Assembly (NCBI GenBank): GCA_021161405.1
Contig: JAGHAR010000001.1
Coordinates: 1-6,005, forward strand
DNA: 6,005 nt
Reading direction: 5' to 3'
Origin: Candidatus Iainarchaeum sp.
GTDB lineage: Archaea; Iainarchaeota; Iainarchaeia; Iainarchaeales; JAGHAR01
Shown here: positions 1-5,806 of the stretch, one piece after another
How the letters are laid out: each line of letters begins with the position of its first letter
Position numbering within the stretch: the first letter of the stretch is position 1
Program-made: the position numbers and the translations under genes
Notes under the pieces: generated by a model
Told to the model about the DNA's origin: nothing
The model's database searches: none
What the model saw: only the letters and a program-made list of their open reading frames with translations

Positions 1-1204
1 CTGCATAGACAGAGATGACGACATAGGCAAAAAAGTAAATATACGCGGCCCTATTATTGGAAGGAAGGCAAACCTTGAAGCAGCAACAAAATTAATATTA
101 GCAGATCCTGGAGAGAGCGATGCAAACTGCATCTTTGCAGCAGTAAAAACTTACGATGAATTGAAAAGGAATTTTAAGGTTGAAATTGCAACTCTGACAG
201 GACATAGCAAGCATGGGCTAAAGGCGGATGAGGAAATAAACAAGCAGTTAGAAAAGGTATTAAAGAAATTTAACGCAAAAGATTTCGTGCTTGTTACTGA
301 TGGCAAGGAAGATGAACAGGTAATTCCATTATTGCAGAGCAGAGGAAATATATTTTCAAAACAGGTTGTAATAATAAAGCAGGCACAGGCTGTTGAATCA
401 ACATACTACACCCTAAAAGAAGCTGTGAAAGATCCTTATATAGCAAGACTTGTTTTTGGTGTGCCGGGAATTATCCTCTTAATTGTTGCGTTACTTGGGA
501 GGTTTAGCTTACAGATAATTGGACTAGTATTTGGAATATATCTGCTACTAAAGGGCTTTGGCATAGAAGAGCCTCTTGTAAAAACATTCAAAAATTTGAC
601 ATCATCCATATCCGTGCAAAGGGTTTCGTTTCCTTTATATATCGGCAGTATATTCATACTTGCATTTGGAATTATCACTGCCTACTACGCCTTTATAACG
701 AGCAATATAGAAGATTTAGCGATAAGGGCTGTTGGAGCAGCGCAGACAAGCTACCTATACATTGTGCTTGCAGCTCTTTGTATAGTGCTTGCAAAGGCAA
801 TCGACGCAATACATTTAAGGAGAGCATATCTGATAACACGATATATTGTGTCAGCAACATCTGTGCTGTTGGCATGGTTCATACTTGATGTTGGAACTGC
901 GGTTTTCCTTAGAGAAGCAGACCTAAACCTGTTCTTAGCAAGCATAATAATCAGCTTGGCTGTTCTGCTTGTAATCTACAAATTCGCACAAACAATCGAC
1001 ATAACTAGAAAGCCAACAAAGCTTGCATTAGGGCTGCCAGTGTACAGCCACACCAACATGCTACTCGGATATATTACAAAGATTGACAAAAAAACATCTT
1101 CATTGTTTTTCAGAAACGAAACAGAAAAAGAAGAAAAACGTTTGAAAGAAGGAGAATTTAAAATTGACTTTGAAAACAAGAGAGTAATAGCTTCTAGTGC
1201 TTAG
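1..1204 (+). CDS. DUF373 family multi-pass membrane protein (5' end outside window)
   Basis: Function unknown; this is the archaeal DUF373 membrane family, recognised by sequence. The reading frame is already open at base 2, giving 400 visible residues and a TAG stop at 1202-1204. Family hallmarks are present: CIDRDDD at visible residues 1-7, GPIIGR at 16-21, ANLEAA at 23-28, DGKEDE at about 100-105, QSR at about 112-114 and ESTYY at about 132-136. The soluble N-terminal part (about 1-145) is followed by roughly six hydrophobic segments near 148-166, 169-185, 211-233, 250-270, 277-302 and 308-328, then a charged tail of about 70 residues. The true start should lie only a few codons before the window, because family members begin shortly before the DRDDD motif. 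A TTG at 161 is internal, since conserved family sequence continues upstream of it. The gene converges on lon with a 4-base gap. Family assignment is firm; the role is unknown. Confidence 0.93.
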   Translation, partial: CIDRDDDIGKKVNIRGPIIGRKANLEAATKLILADPGESDANCIFAAVKTYDELKRNFKVEIATLTGHSKHGLKADEEINKQLEKVLKKFNAKDFVLVTDGKEDEQVIPLLQSRGNIFSKQVVIIKQAQAVESTYYTLKEAVKDPYIARLVFGVPGIILLIVALLGRFSLQIIGLVFGIYLLLKGFGIEEPLVKTFKNLTSSISVQRVSFPLYIGSIFILAFGIITAYYAFITSNIEDLAIRAVGAAQTSYLYIVLAALCIVLAKAIDAIHLRRAYLITRYIVSATSVLLAWFILDVGTAVFLREADLNLFLASIIISLAVLLVIYKFAQTIDITRKPTKLALGLPVYSHTNMLLGYITKIDKKTSSLFFRNETEKEEKRLKEGEFKIDFENKRVIASSA

Positions 1205-1208
1205 CTAT

Positions 1209-3122
1209 TTAAGAGAAACTTTTTGCAGCGATCGCTTTTTTGCTCGTTGTGGCAAGTTCTCCAATAATTCTCTTCAAGTTTCTCAGGATTTTGTTTTTAC
1301 GTCTGTGTTTAGCTAATGCATACTTTAAAACTTCTGTAAGAGTTTCAACCGCAATTATCTTTACTCCGGAAAGTTTCTCCTTTGGCAATACAATATCGTG
1401 GAGGTTTGCCTTGGGAATTATAATCTCCTTTATGCCTGCGTTTATTGCGGCTTCAACCTTTCCAGTAACTCCACCAACAGGCAGAACCTCTCCCCTAACA
1501 GAGAGAGAACCAGTCATAGCTACATCCTGCCTTATAGGAATTCTCTCCATAGCGGATATTACAGCAGCGGCAACACTTACGCTTGCGGAGTCGCCTTCCA
1601 CGCCTTCATATGTCTGCAAAAACTGCACATGAACATCAAACTTTGAAACATCCTTACCAGAAAATCTTTTTATTAGTGCAGAAACATTCTGCACTGCTTC
1701 TTTTGCAATCTCCCCCAGCTTACCTGTTGCAATCAGTTTGCCTTCTGCCTTGCTAGCTGCCGGAGCAACCTCCGCCTCTATCGGCAGAATTAATCCAGCC
1801 ATGCTATCTGCAAACACAGCTAAACCATTTACTCTGCCGATTGCTGAACCAGAGGTTTTATAAACCTCATATTCCTTCTTCTGCTCTATAAATTGAGAAA
1901 CCATCTGTTGCTCTAATGTTAGCGCATTCCTCTTTGCTTCAATAACGTCCTCTCTCTGCACAAGCTTGTGTCCTTTAGCTAATGCAATATCGCCGGCTGC
2001 TCTTATAAGCCCGCCTAAATCACGCAGCTTTAGAGTAATTCTATTCTTTCTGTTTGCTCTTTTCCTTGCCTCAAAAAGAATTTCCAATACCGCCTCGTAG
2101 GAGAAGTGAGGAATCTTACCATCTTTCTTAACTTCCTGTGCTACGAATTGGGCAATCTTTGCTCTATTCTCGGGAGTGTCAGGCATATCTATGTTCATAT
2201 AAAGCTCGTAACCATATCCGCGGATACGAGAGCGTAATGCAGGATGTACCCTCTTTAAATCGTTGTAGTTGCCAGCAGCAACCAAAACAAAATCACAAGG
2301 CACTGGCTCTGTCCTTGTCATTGCCCCACTTGAGAGTTCACTCTGCCCTGTAATTTGATATGCTTTTTCCTGCATTGCTGTAAGCAGTTCCTGCTGCGCC
2401 TTAATGCTTAATGTAGCGATCTCATCTAAAAACAACACACCGCCATTTGCTTTGTGAATTGCCCCGGGCTCAACTCTTAAATGAGGTGGTGTACCCAAAC
2501 CAGCACTTTGCAAAGGATCATGCCTCACATCTCCGAGCAAGGAACCAGCTCTTGCTCCTGTTGCATCCACAAAGGGGGCCTGTCTCTTACCAGAATTATC
2601 AACCAAAAGTTTTGGAGTAAGGATTGACTCCCTCGGCTTCATCTGTGTTGTTAAAGATGCTGCAATCAAAAAAACACCGCCAAGAAGCATTGAAGCAGCG
2701 AACACAATATCAGATATCCATTTTAGTTGCCATATAACCAATGTAAAGAAAAAGAAAACTAACGGCAATACAAATGCAAACATTCTTGCCTGTTCTTCCT
2801 GCTTCATTGCCTCTATTCGTGCCTTGTTAACAATTAGCTTCCCTTCTCCGGCTTTAACTACTCTAACCTTTGGATTATTGGGATCTGCAGGATTGGGATA
2901 AACCAAAATATCGTGCAATTCTCTCACTGGAAGAATTTCAGCCATTGCTTGAGCGAGCATTGACTTTCCAGTGCCTGGCTCGCCAACAAGCAGAACGTTC
3001 CTCCTTTGCAGAGCTGCCTTTTTAATTATATCAACACAATGGTCTTGGCCGATTACTTGATCTATTAATCTTTCTGGCACAGGGATTTCTGCAGTACTTT
3101 TAAACTTAATTGGCAATTCCAT
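1209..3122 (-). CDS. lon: Archaeal membrane-anchored Lon protease (LonB type)
   Basis: ATP-dependent serine protease that unfolds and degrades damaged and regulatory proteins; archaeal LonB is a hexamer tethered to the inner face of the cytoplasmic membrane. The 637 residues match the usual archaeal length of about 620-650. The AAA+ module has Walker A GEPGTGKS (47-54), Walker B VLFLDE (229-234), sensor-1 Asn 285 and arginine-finger candidates R297/R299. Two hydrophobic helices (about 114-133 and 139-157) sit between Walker A and Walker B, the LonB hallmark. In the protease domain the catalytic dyad is Ser512 (in GDSAS) and Lys555 (in GGVTGK), 43 residues apart as in other archaeal Lons, with conserved MTGSLS at 537-542. 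All key residues are intact, so it should be active. A very basic tail follows the protease domain (about 605-637). The ATG at 3122 has no Shine-Dalgarno, but a TATA-like box lies about 27 bases upstream, suggesting a leaderless mRNA. The gene is divergent from the OB/HD cluster. Confidence 0.97.
   Translation of the reverse strand: MELPIKFKSTAEIPVPERLIDQVIGQDHCVDIIKKAALQRRNVLLVGEPGTGKSMLAQAMAEILPVRELHDILVYPNPADPNNPKVRVVKAGEGKLIVNKARIEAMKQEEQARMFAFVLPLVFFFFTLVIWQLKWISDIVFAASMLLGGVFLIAASLTTQMKPRESILTPKLLVDNSGKRQAPFVDATGARAGSLLGDVRHDPLQSAGLGTPPHLRVEPGAIHKANGGVLFLDEIATLSIKAQQELLTAMQEKAYQITGQSELSSGAMTRTEPVPCDFVLVAAGNYNDLKRVHPALRSRIRGYGYELYMNIDMPDTPENRAKIAQFVAQEVKKDGKIPHFSYEAVLEILFEARKRANRKNRITLKLRDLGGLIRAAGDIALAKGHKLVQREDVIEAKRNALTLEQQMVSQFIEQKKEYEVYKTSGSAIGRVNGLAVFADSMAGLILPIEAEVAPAASKAEGKLIATGKLGEIAKEAVQNVSALIKRFSGKDVSKFDVHVQFLQTYEGVEGDSASVSVAAAVISAMERIPIRQDVAMTGSLSVRGEVLPVGGVTGKVEAAINAGIKEIIIPKANLHDIVLPKEKLSGVKIIAVETLTEVLKYALAKHRRKNKILRNLKRIIGELATTSKKAIAAKSFS
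1220..1241 (+). terminator. Candidate oligo-T terminator for the DUF373 gene
   Basis: Two T runs, five Ts at 1220-1224 and six at 1236-1241, lie 16-37 bases past the DUF373 stop. The second directly follows the palindrome GCGATCGC (1228-1235). Archaeal RNA polymerase is known to stop at oligo-T tracts, so this is a reasonable end point for the plus-strand transcript. It lies inside the 3' end of lon on the opposite strand, where the same bases encode the lon C-terminus, so the T runs may be only a by-product of lysine and alanine codons. Confidence 0.27.
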
Positions 3123-3123
3123 A

Positions 3124-3133
3124 TTTAATTAAA
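3124..3133 (+). promoter_or_regulatory. TATA-like box for the OB/HD/RNase Z cluster
   Basis: TTTAATTAAA is a perfect 10-base palindrome in the 44-base gap between divergent genes. A start site about 26 bases downstream of its centre would fall near 3156, giving a leader of about 11 bases before the ATG at 3167, or an almost leaderless message if the in-frame GTG at 3158 is used. The other TATA-like element in the gap (about 3145-3154) is too close to 3167 to serve this direction. Being AT-rich and palindromic, the site could also bind a regulator, but no known operator is recognised. Confidence 0.35.
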
Positions 3134-3144
3134 AGCTGTGCAAA

Positions 3145-3154
3145 TTTTATAAAT
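3145..3154 (-). promoter_or_regulatory. TATA-like box for lon, probably a leaderless transcript
   Basis: Read on the minus strand this is ATTTATAAAA, close to an archaeal TATA element. Its centre is about 27 bases upstream of the lon ATG at 3122, the spacing expected if transcription starts at or next to the start codon. The bases just upstream of that ATG contain no Shine-Dalgarno sequence, which fits a leaderless mRNA. The position is inferred from sequence and spacing alone. Confidence 0.5.
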
Positions 3155-3166
3155 TGCGTGGTAAGG

Positions 3167-3544
3167 ATGGAAAACTTTGAAAAAGAATTGAAAAAGATAA
3201 GGATTAGCGAACTCTTGCCGGGAATGGAGATAAAATGTAAGGCGGTTGTGAAGATAAGAAAGGGAATTTTTAAATACGCGGATGGCTTTGCATTCTCATT
3301 GATACTCTCTGATGAAAGCGGAGAATCAATAGAGTATACCTTCTGGGGGAAAGAAAAAAAAGAGGTTGAAGAACTCTTCGCAAAAATTAGTGATGACAGT
3401 GTTTTGGCAATTGAAGGCAGAGTCGCCTCAAAAGGAAAAAAACGCTATATAAGCTCATCAGTTCCTCCAAAAATCTTGGAGAGTAGAGAAGCAGAGTTCG
3501 TAAAGAAAAAGACATCGATGCTGAAAAGCTCTACAATGAATTGA
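3167..3544 (+). CDS. OB-fold nucleic-acid-binding protein; likely N-terminal part of a split YhaM-like exonuclease
   Basis: 125 residues starting at the ATG at 3167. Residues about 10-105 look like one OB-fold: RISELLPGMEIKCKAVV, then FSLILSDESGESIEYTFWG, then a VLAIEGRVASKGKKRYISS strand pair. This is the pattern of the nucleic-acid-binding domain that precedes the HD domain in YhaM (Cbf1) 3'-5' exoribonucleases. Good family-like sequence ends near FVKKK (about 110-114). The last 11 residues, encoded after base 3511, are low-complexity and look out of frame. The TGA stop (3542-3544) overlaps the TTG start of the HD gene by four bases. A TTG at 3110 would add 19 residues but would overlap the lon start and both promoter elements, so ATG 3167 (or GTG 3158) is preferred; the preceding GGTAAGG is only a weak ribosome-binding site. 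It may be an independent partner of the HD protein, but a frame change at 3503-3511 is the likelier explanation. Confidence 0.78.
   Translation: MENFEKELKKIRISELLPGMEIKCKAVVKIRKGIFKYADGFAFSLILSDESGESIEYTFWGKEKKEVEELFAKISDDSVLAIEGRVASKGKKRYISSSVPPKILESREAEFVKKKTSMLKSSTMN
3503..3511 (+). other. Putative frameshift site joining the OB-fold and HD frames
   Basis: In the OB frame the codons are AAG AAA AAG (3503-3511), so the bases spanning a -1 slip are G AAA AAG. Re-reading base 3508, or adding one A to the five-A run at 3506-3510, continues straight into the HD frame as KKK followed by DIDAEKLYNELISKIENF. The HD frame is open back to 3487, after a TAG at 3484-3486, and reads as plausible protein well before its only start codon at 3541. 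The candidates are a real one-base loss, programmed -1 slippage, or a homopolymer sequencing error. The site resembles but does not equal the efficient A AAA AAG slip sequence, and no obvious stimulatory stem or strong Shine-Dalgarno lies nearby. Confidence 0.55.
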
Positions 3545-4137
3545 TTTCAAAAATAGAGAATTTTAAAAATGAAAAATTGAAAGAATTCATGCTCAGTGTT
3601 ATGCACAACAAGGAGATTGAAGAACCGTTTAAAAAACATCCTGGCTCGATACAGATCCACCACAATTGGATATCTGGATTGTTGCAGCACACTTATGAGG
3701 TTGTTAGAATCTGCGAGTTATGCGGAGAGCTGTTTCCAGAATTGGATAAAGACTTAACAATTAGCGGAGCAATTCTTCATGATATTGGAAAGATTAAAGA
3801 GGTTGAAGTAACAACGCGAATAAAAGGAACAAAAAAAGGCCAGCTTAAGGGACACATAGTGCAAGGAGCGCTTATGGTTTCGGCAATGTTGGAGAAGAGC
3901 AATCTAGATGATGAAACCAAAGACAAACTTCTCCACATAATTCTTTCCCATCATGGCACAAAAGAGAACGGCTCTCCAAAAGAGCCAATGACTGCTGAAG
4001 CATTTGCTGTATATCTTGCCGATCTTATGAGTTCGCAGCTCTCGCATATTATAGAATTTATAAAAGAAAATAGAGAATTAACAAAGGATGAATTTATGTA
4101 CCATTACCAAAGCAAAAGGAATATCCTGCTAAAATAA
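3541..4137 (+). CDS. HD-domain phosphohydrolase of the YhaM 3'-5' exoribonuclease type
   Basis: 198 residues if translation starts at the TTG at 3541. The metal-binding HD set is complete: H50 in GLLQHT, H80-D81 in ILHDIGK, H105 in GHIVQGA, H137-H138 in ILSHHG and D161 in YLADLM. The HH at 40-41, the GLLQHT motif, ILSHHG and the following GSPKEP match the HD domain of YhaM, which degrades single-stranded RNA or DNA from the 3' end. By analogy a cytoplasmic metal-dependent exonuclease is likely. The TTG overlaps the upstream TGA as TTGA, which could mean translational coupling, but there is no Shine-Dalgarno and no ATG or GTG in this frame upstream. The frame is coding-like back to about 3511, so the natural product is probably an OB-HD fusion of about 323 residues, close to the roughly 314 of Bacillus subtilis YhaM. 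RNase Z begins 11 bases after the stop. The HD assignment is firm; exonuclease activity is inferred. Confidence 0.88.
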   Translation: MISKIENFKNEKLKEFMLSVMHNKEIEEPFKKHPGSIQIHHNWISGLLQHTYEVVRICELCGELFPELDKDLTISGAILHDIGKIKEVEVTTRIKGTKKGQLKGHIVQGALMVSAMLEKSNLDDETKDKLLHIILSHHGTKENGSPKEPMTAEAFAVYLADLMSSQLSHIIEFIKENRELTKDEFMYHYQSKRNILLK

Positions 4138-4142
4138 AGGTG
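4138..4142 (+). promoter_or_regulatory. Shine-Dalgarno site deciding the RNase Z start
   Basis: AGGTG immediately follows the HD gene stop and lies six bases before the ATG at 4149. It matches the archaeal and bacterial Shine-Dalgarno core well. Its GTG (4140-4142) could be read as an in-frame start three codons earlier, but it is better explained as part of the ribosome-binding site. Confidence 0.65.
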
Positions 4143-4148
4143 TATGCA

Positions 4149-5078
4149 ATGAATCTCTCCGTATATTTCCTTGGCACAAGCTGCAGTAATCCTACAAAGG
4201 AAAGAGCATTAACAAGCACAGCAATAAAATACAATGGAATAAATATGCTTTTTGATTGCCCAGAAGGAACGCAGAGGCAAATGATGATGGCTGATCTCTC
4301 CTATATGAAGGTAAAATATGTATTCCTAAGCCACTTCCATGCAGACCATATACTTGGCCTGCCTGGCCTTATAGCGACGATGAGCATACATGAGAGAGCA
4401 TTGCCATTAAAAATCTTCGGGCCAAAGAATGTTAAGAAGGTAATTAATTCAATACTTGCAGCTGTGAGGATGCGGATTAATGTTCCTCTGGAATTTTATG
4501 AAATTAAAGAAGGAGTAATTCTGAAAGAGGAAAACTTCAGGATAACAGCATTTAGATTGCACCACGGAATAGAATGCTACGGTTTTGTGTTGAAAGAGAA
4601 TGACAAGAAAGGAGAATTTATGAGAGAAAAGGTAGAGAAGGAATTAGGAATTCCTCCGGGGCCGATATACGCAAAGCTTGCATCTGGAAAAACAGTAATA
4701 TGGAAAGGTAAAAAGATAAAGCCGAGTGATGTTTTGGATTACAGCAAAGGAAGAAAGGGGAGGAAGATATCAATTGTAATGGACACCTTAGCATCGGAGG
4801 ATTACATAAAATTTATAGAAGATTCTGATTTGTTGGTGCATGAAGCAACGTTTATTGAAAAACATAAAAGCAGAGCAATAGAAACAAAACACAGTACAGC
4901 AAAACAGGCTGCTGAAATAGCTGCAAGAGCCAATGTGAAGAAACTTGTGCTTACACATATAAGCCCCCGCTACAAAGATGTAAAAAAATTAGAGATTGAA
5001 GCAAGGCAGGAATTTGCAAATACAATAGTTGCGAAGGACTTAATGAAAATAACAATTCCACTAAGGCGAAATAAATGA
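4149..5078 (+). CDS. rnz: Ribonuclease Z (tRNA 3' processing endonuclease)
   Basis: Metallo-beta-lactamase-fold endonuclease that cuts the 3' trailer from precursor tRNAs in the cytoplasm. From the ATG at 4149 it has 309 residues, typical of the short form. The N-terminus reads LSVYFLGTSCSNPTK. The zinc-binding motif HFHADH gives H62, H64, D66 and H67; further ligands are H139 (in RLHHGIECYGF), D212 (in SIVMDT) and H270 (in LTHISPRY), with conserved HEAT at 231-234 and H248 in KHSTAKQAA. These positions nearly coincide with those of bacterial RNase Z. The segment GIPPGPIYAKLASG (about 167-180) is the characteristic family signature. One departure is SIVMDTLAS where the family usually has SGDTRP: the aspartate is kept but its preceding glycine and following Arg-Pro are lost. 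It follows the HD gene by 11 bases and overlaps the nucleotidyltransferase by four (ATGA), so co-transcription and coupled translation are likely. Confidence 0.96.
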   Translation: MNLSVYFLGTSCSNPTKERALTSTAIKYNGINMLFDCPEGTQRQMMMADLSYMKVKYVFLSHFHADHILGLPGLIATMSIHERALPLKIFGPKNVKKVINSILAAVRMRINVPLEFYEIKEGVILKEENFRITAFRLHHGIECYGFVLKENDKKGEFMREKVEKELGIPPGPIYAKLASGKTVIWKGKKIKPSDVLDYSKGRKGRKISIVMDTLASEDYIKFIEDSDLLVHEATFIEKHKSRAIETKHSTAKQAAEIAARANVKKLVLTHISPRYKDVKKLEIEARQEFANTIVAKDLMKITIPLRRNK

Positions 5079-5806
5079 AAGGAGTAGAAAAACTTGTTGT
5101 GCTTGCTGCAGGCAAAGGAGTAAGGATGCAACCACTAACATTAGAAAAACCAAAGGCACTTGTAGAATTGAACGGCAAACCACTTATAGAGCACGTACTC
5201 GAGGCATTTGAATATGCTGGCATAAGCAAAGCTGTTATTGTTGTGGGCTATAAAAAAGAAGCAATAATTGAATATTTAGGCAAAAAATGGAACAGCATCG
5301 CAATAGAATACGCGTATCAAAATGAACCAAAGGGAACTGCTAATGCGTTAATACAAGCAGAAAAGTACCTGGAACACTGCAAAAAATTCGCAACTGCTAA
5401 TTCAGATGTAATAATTGACAAAACAGAATTAAAGAGAATTGTAAATGAGGCCTCAAAACTGCTTGAATCGAACGAAGCAGTAATTGTTGCAAGGAAAAGC
5501 AAAGAGCCATGGAAATACGGCTGCCTATTGGTTGAGGGAAACAGGTTAAGGGAGATTGTTGAAAAGCCAGAAAGAGGAAAGGAGCCGTCCAATCTTATAA
5601 ACGCTGGCTATTATTTCTTTACTCCGAAAATTTTTGAATTCGCCAAGAAGGTTAAACCTAGCTCTAGAGGAGAATACGAAATTACCGATGCAATAAATAT
5701 GCTCGCAGCAGAAGGAAAAGTCGCATATATTAAAACAAAAAAAAGAGTGTTTGATATCGGCACAATTGCAGAATTAAAAGAAGCAGAAAAAATCCTTAAA
5801 GTTTAA
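5075..5806 (+). CDS. Sugar-phosphate nucleotidyltransferase (NTP transferase family)
   Basis: A 243-residue protein consisting only of the nucleotidyltransferase (pyrophosphorylase) domain, which makes an NDP-sugar and pyrophosphate from an NTP and a sugar 1-phosphate. The N-terminal nucleotide-binding loop is LAAGKGVRMQPLT (10-22), with conserved lysines in LEKPKALVELNGKPL (23-37). Other landmarks are GTANAL (87-92), a metal-binding aspartate candidate D111 in ANSD, EKP (163-165), NAGYYFF (176-182), GEYEITD (199-205) and FDIGT (226-230). No left-handed beta-helix acyltransferase domain follows, so this is not full-length GlmU; it resembles the catalytic domain of glucose-1-phosphate thymidylyl- or uridylyltransferases or mannose-1-phosphate guanylyltransferases. 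Variants are Val for the usual Thr in GxGTR and Phe for the usual Trp before DIGT. Base and sugar specificity cannot be told. The ATG overlaps the RNase Z stop, with AAGG at 5063-5066 as a weak ribosome-binding site. The 3' end overlaps the convergent UPF0173 gene by 11 bases. Confidence 0.92.
   Translation: MKGVEKLVVLAAGKGVRMQPLTLEKPKALVELNGKPLIEHVLEAFEYAGISKAVIVVGYKKEAIIEYLGKKWNSIAIEYAYQNEPKGTANALIQAEKYLEHCKKFATANSDVIIDKTELKRIVNEASKLLESNEAVIVARKSKEPWKYGCLLVEGNRLREIVEKPERGKEPSNLINAGYYFFTPKIFEFAKKVKPSSRGEYEITDAINMLAAEGKVAYIKTKKRVFDIGTIAELKEAEKILKV

Noticed and set aside
161..163. TTG as the start of the DUF373 gene
   Set aside because: The same frame is open to the window edge and carries conserved family motifs (DRDDD, GPIIGR) upstream, so the TTG is internal.
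1228..1235. GCGATCGC palindrome as a repeat or regulatory element (HIP1-like)
   Set aside because: I noticed it only once in the window, and it lies in lon codons for Ala-Ile-Ala; probably chance.
1240..1632. Long open frame opposite lon, and similar antisense frames opposite the other genes
   Set aside because: The sense-strand genes have clear family motifs throughout; the antisense translations look like no protein family and lack start signals.
2666..2784. Hydrophobic insertion in the AAA+ domain of Lon as a novel fusion
   Set aside because: Two membrane helices between Walker A and Walker B are the normal LonB architecture.
3110..3112. TTG start for the OB-fold gene inside the lon start region
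   Set aside because: It would precede both promoter elements and add 19 residues without family similarity; ATG 3167 fits the OB-fold N-terminus.
4140..4142. GTG start for RNase Z
   Set aside because: This GTG is part of a good AGGTG ribosome-binding site correctly spaced from the ATG at 4149, where family similarity begins.
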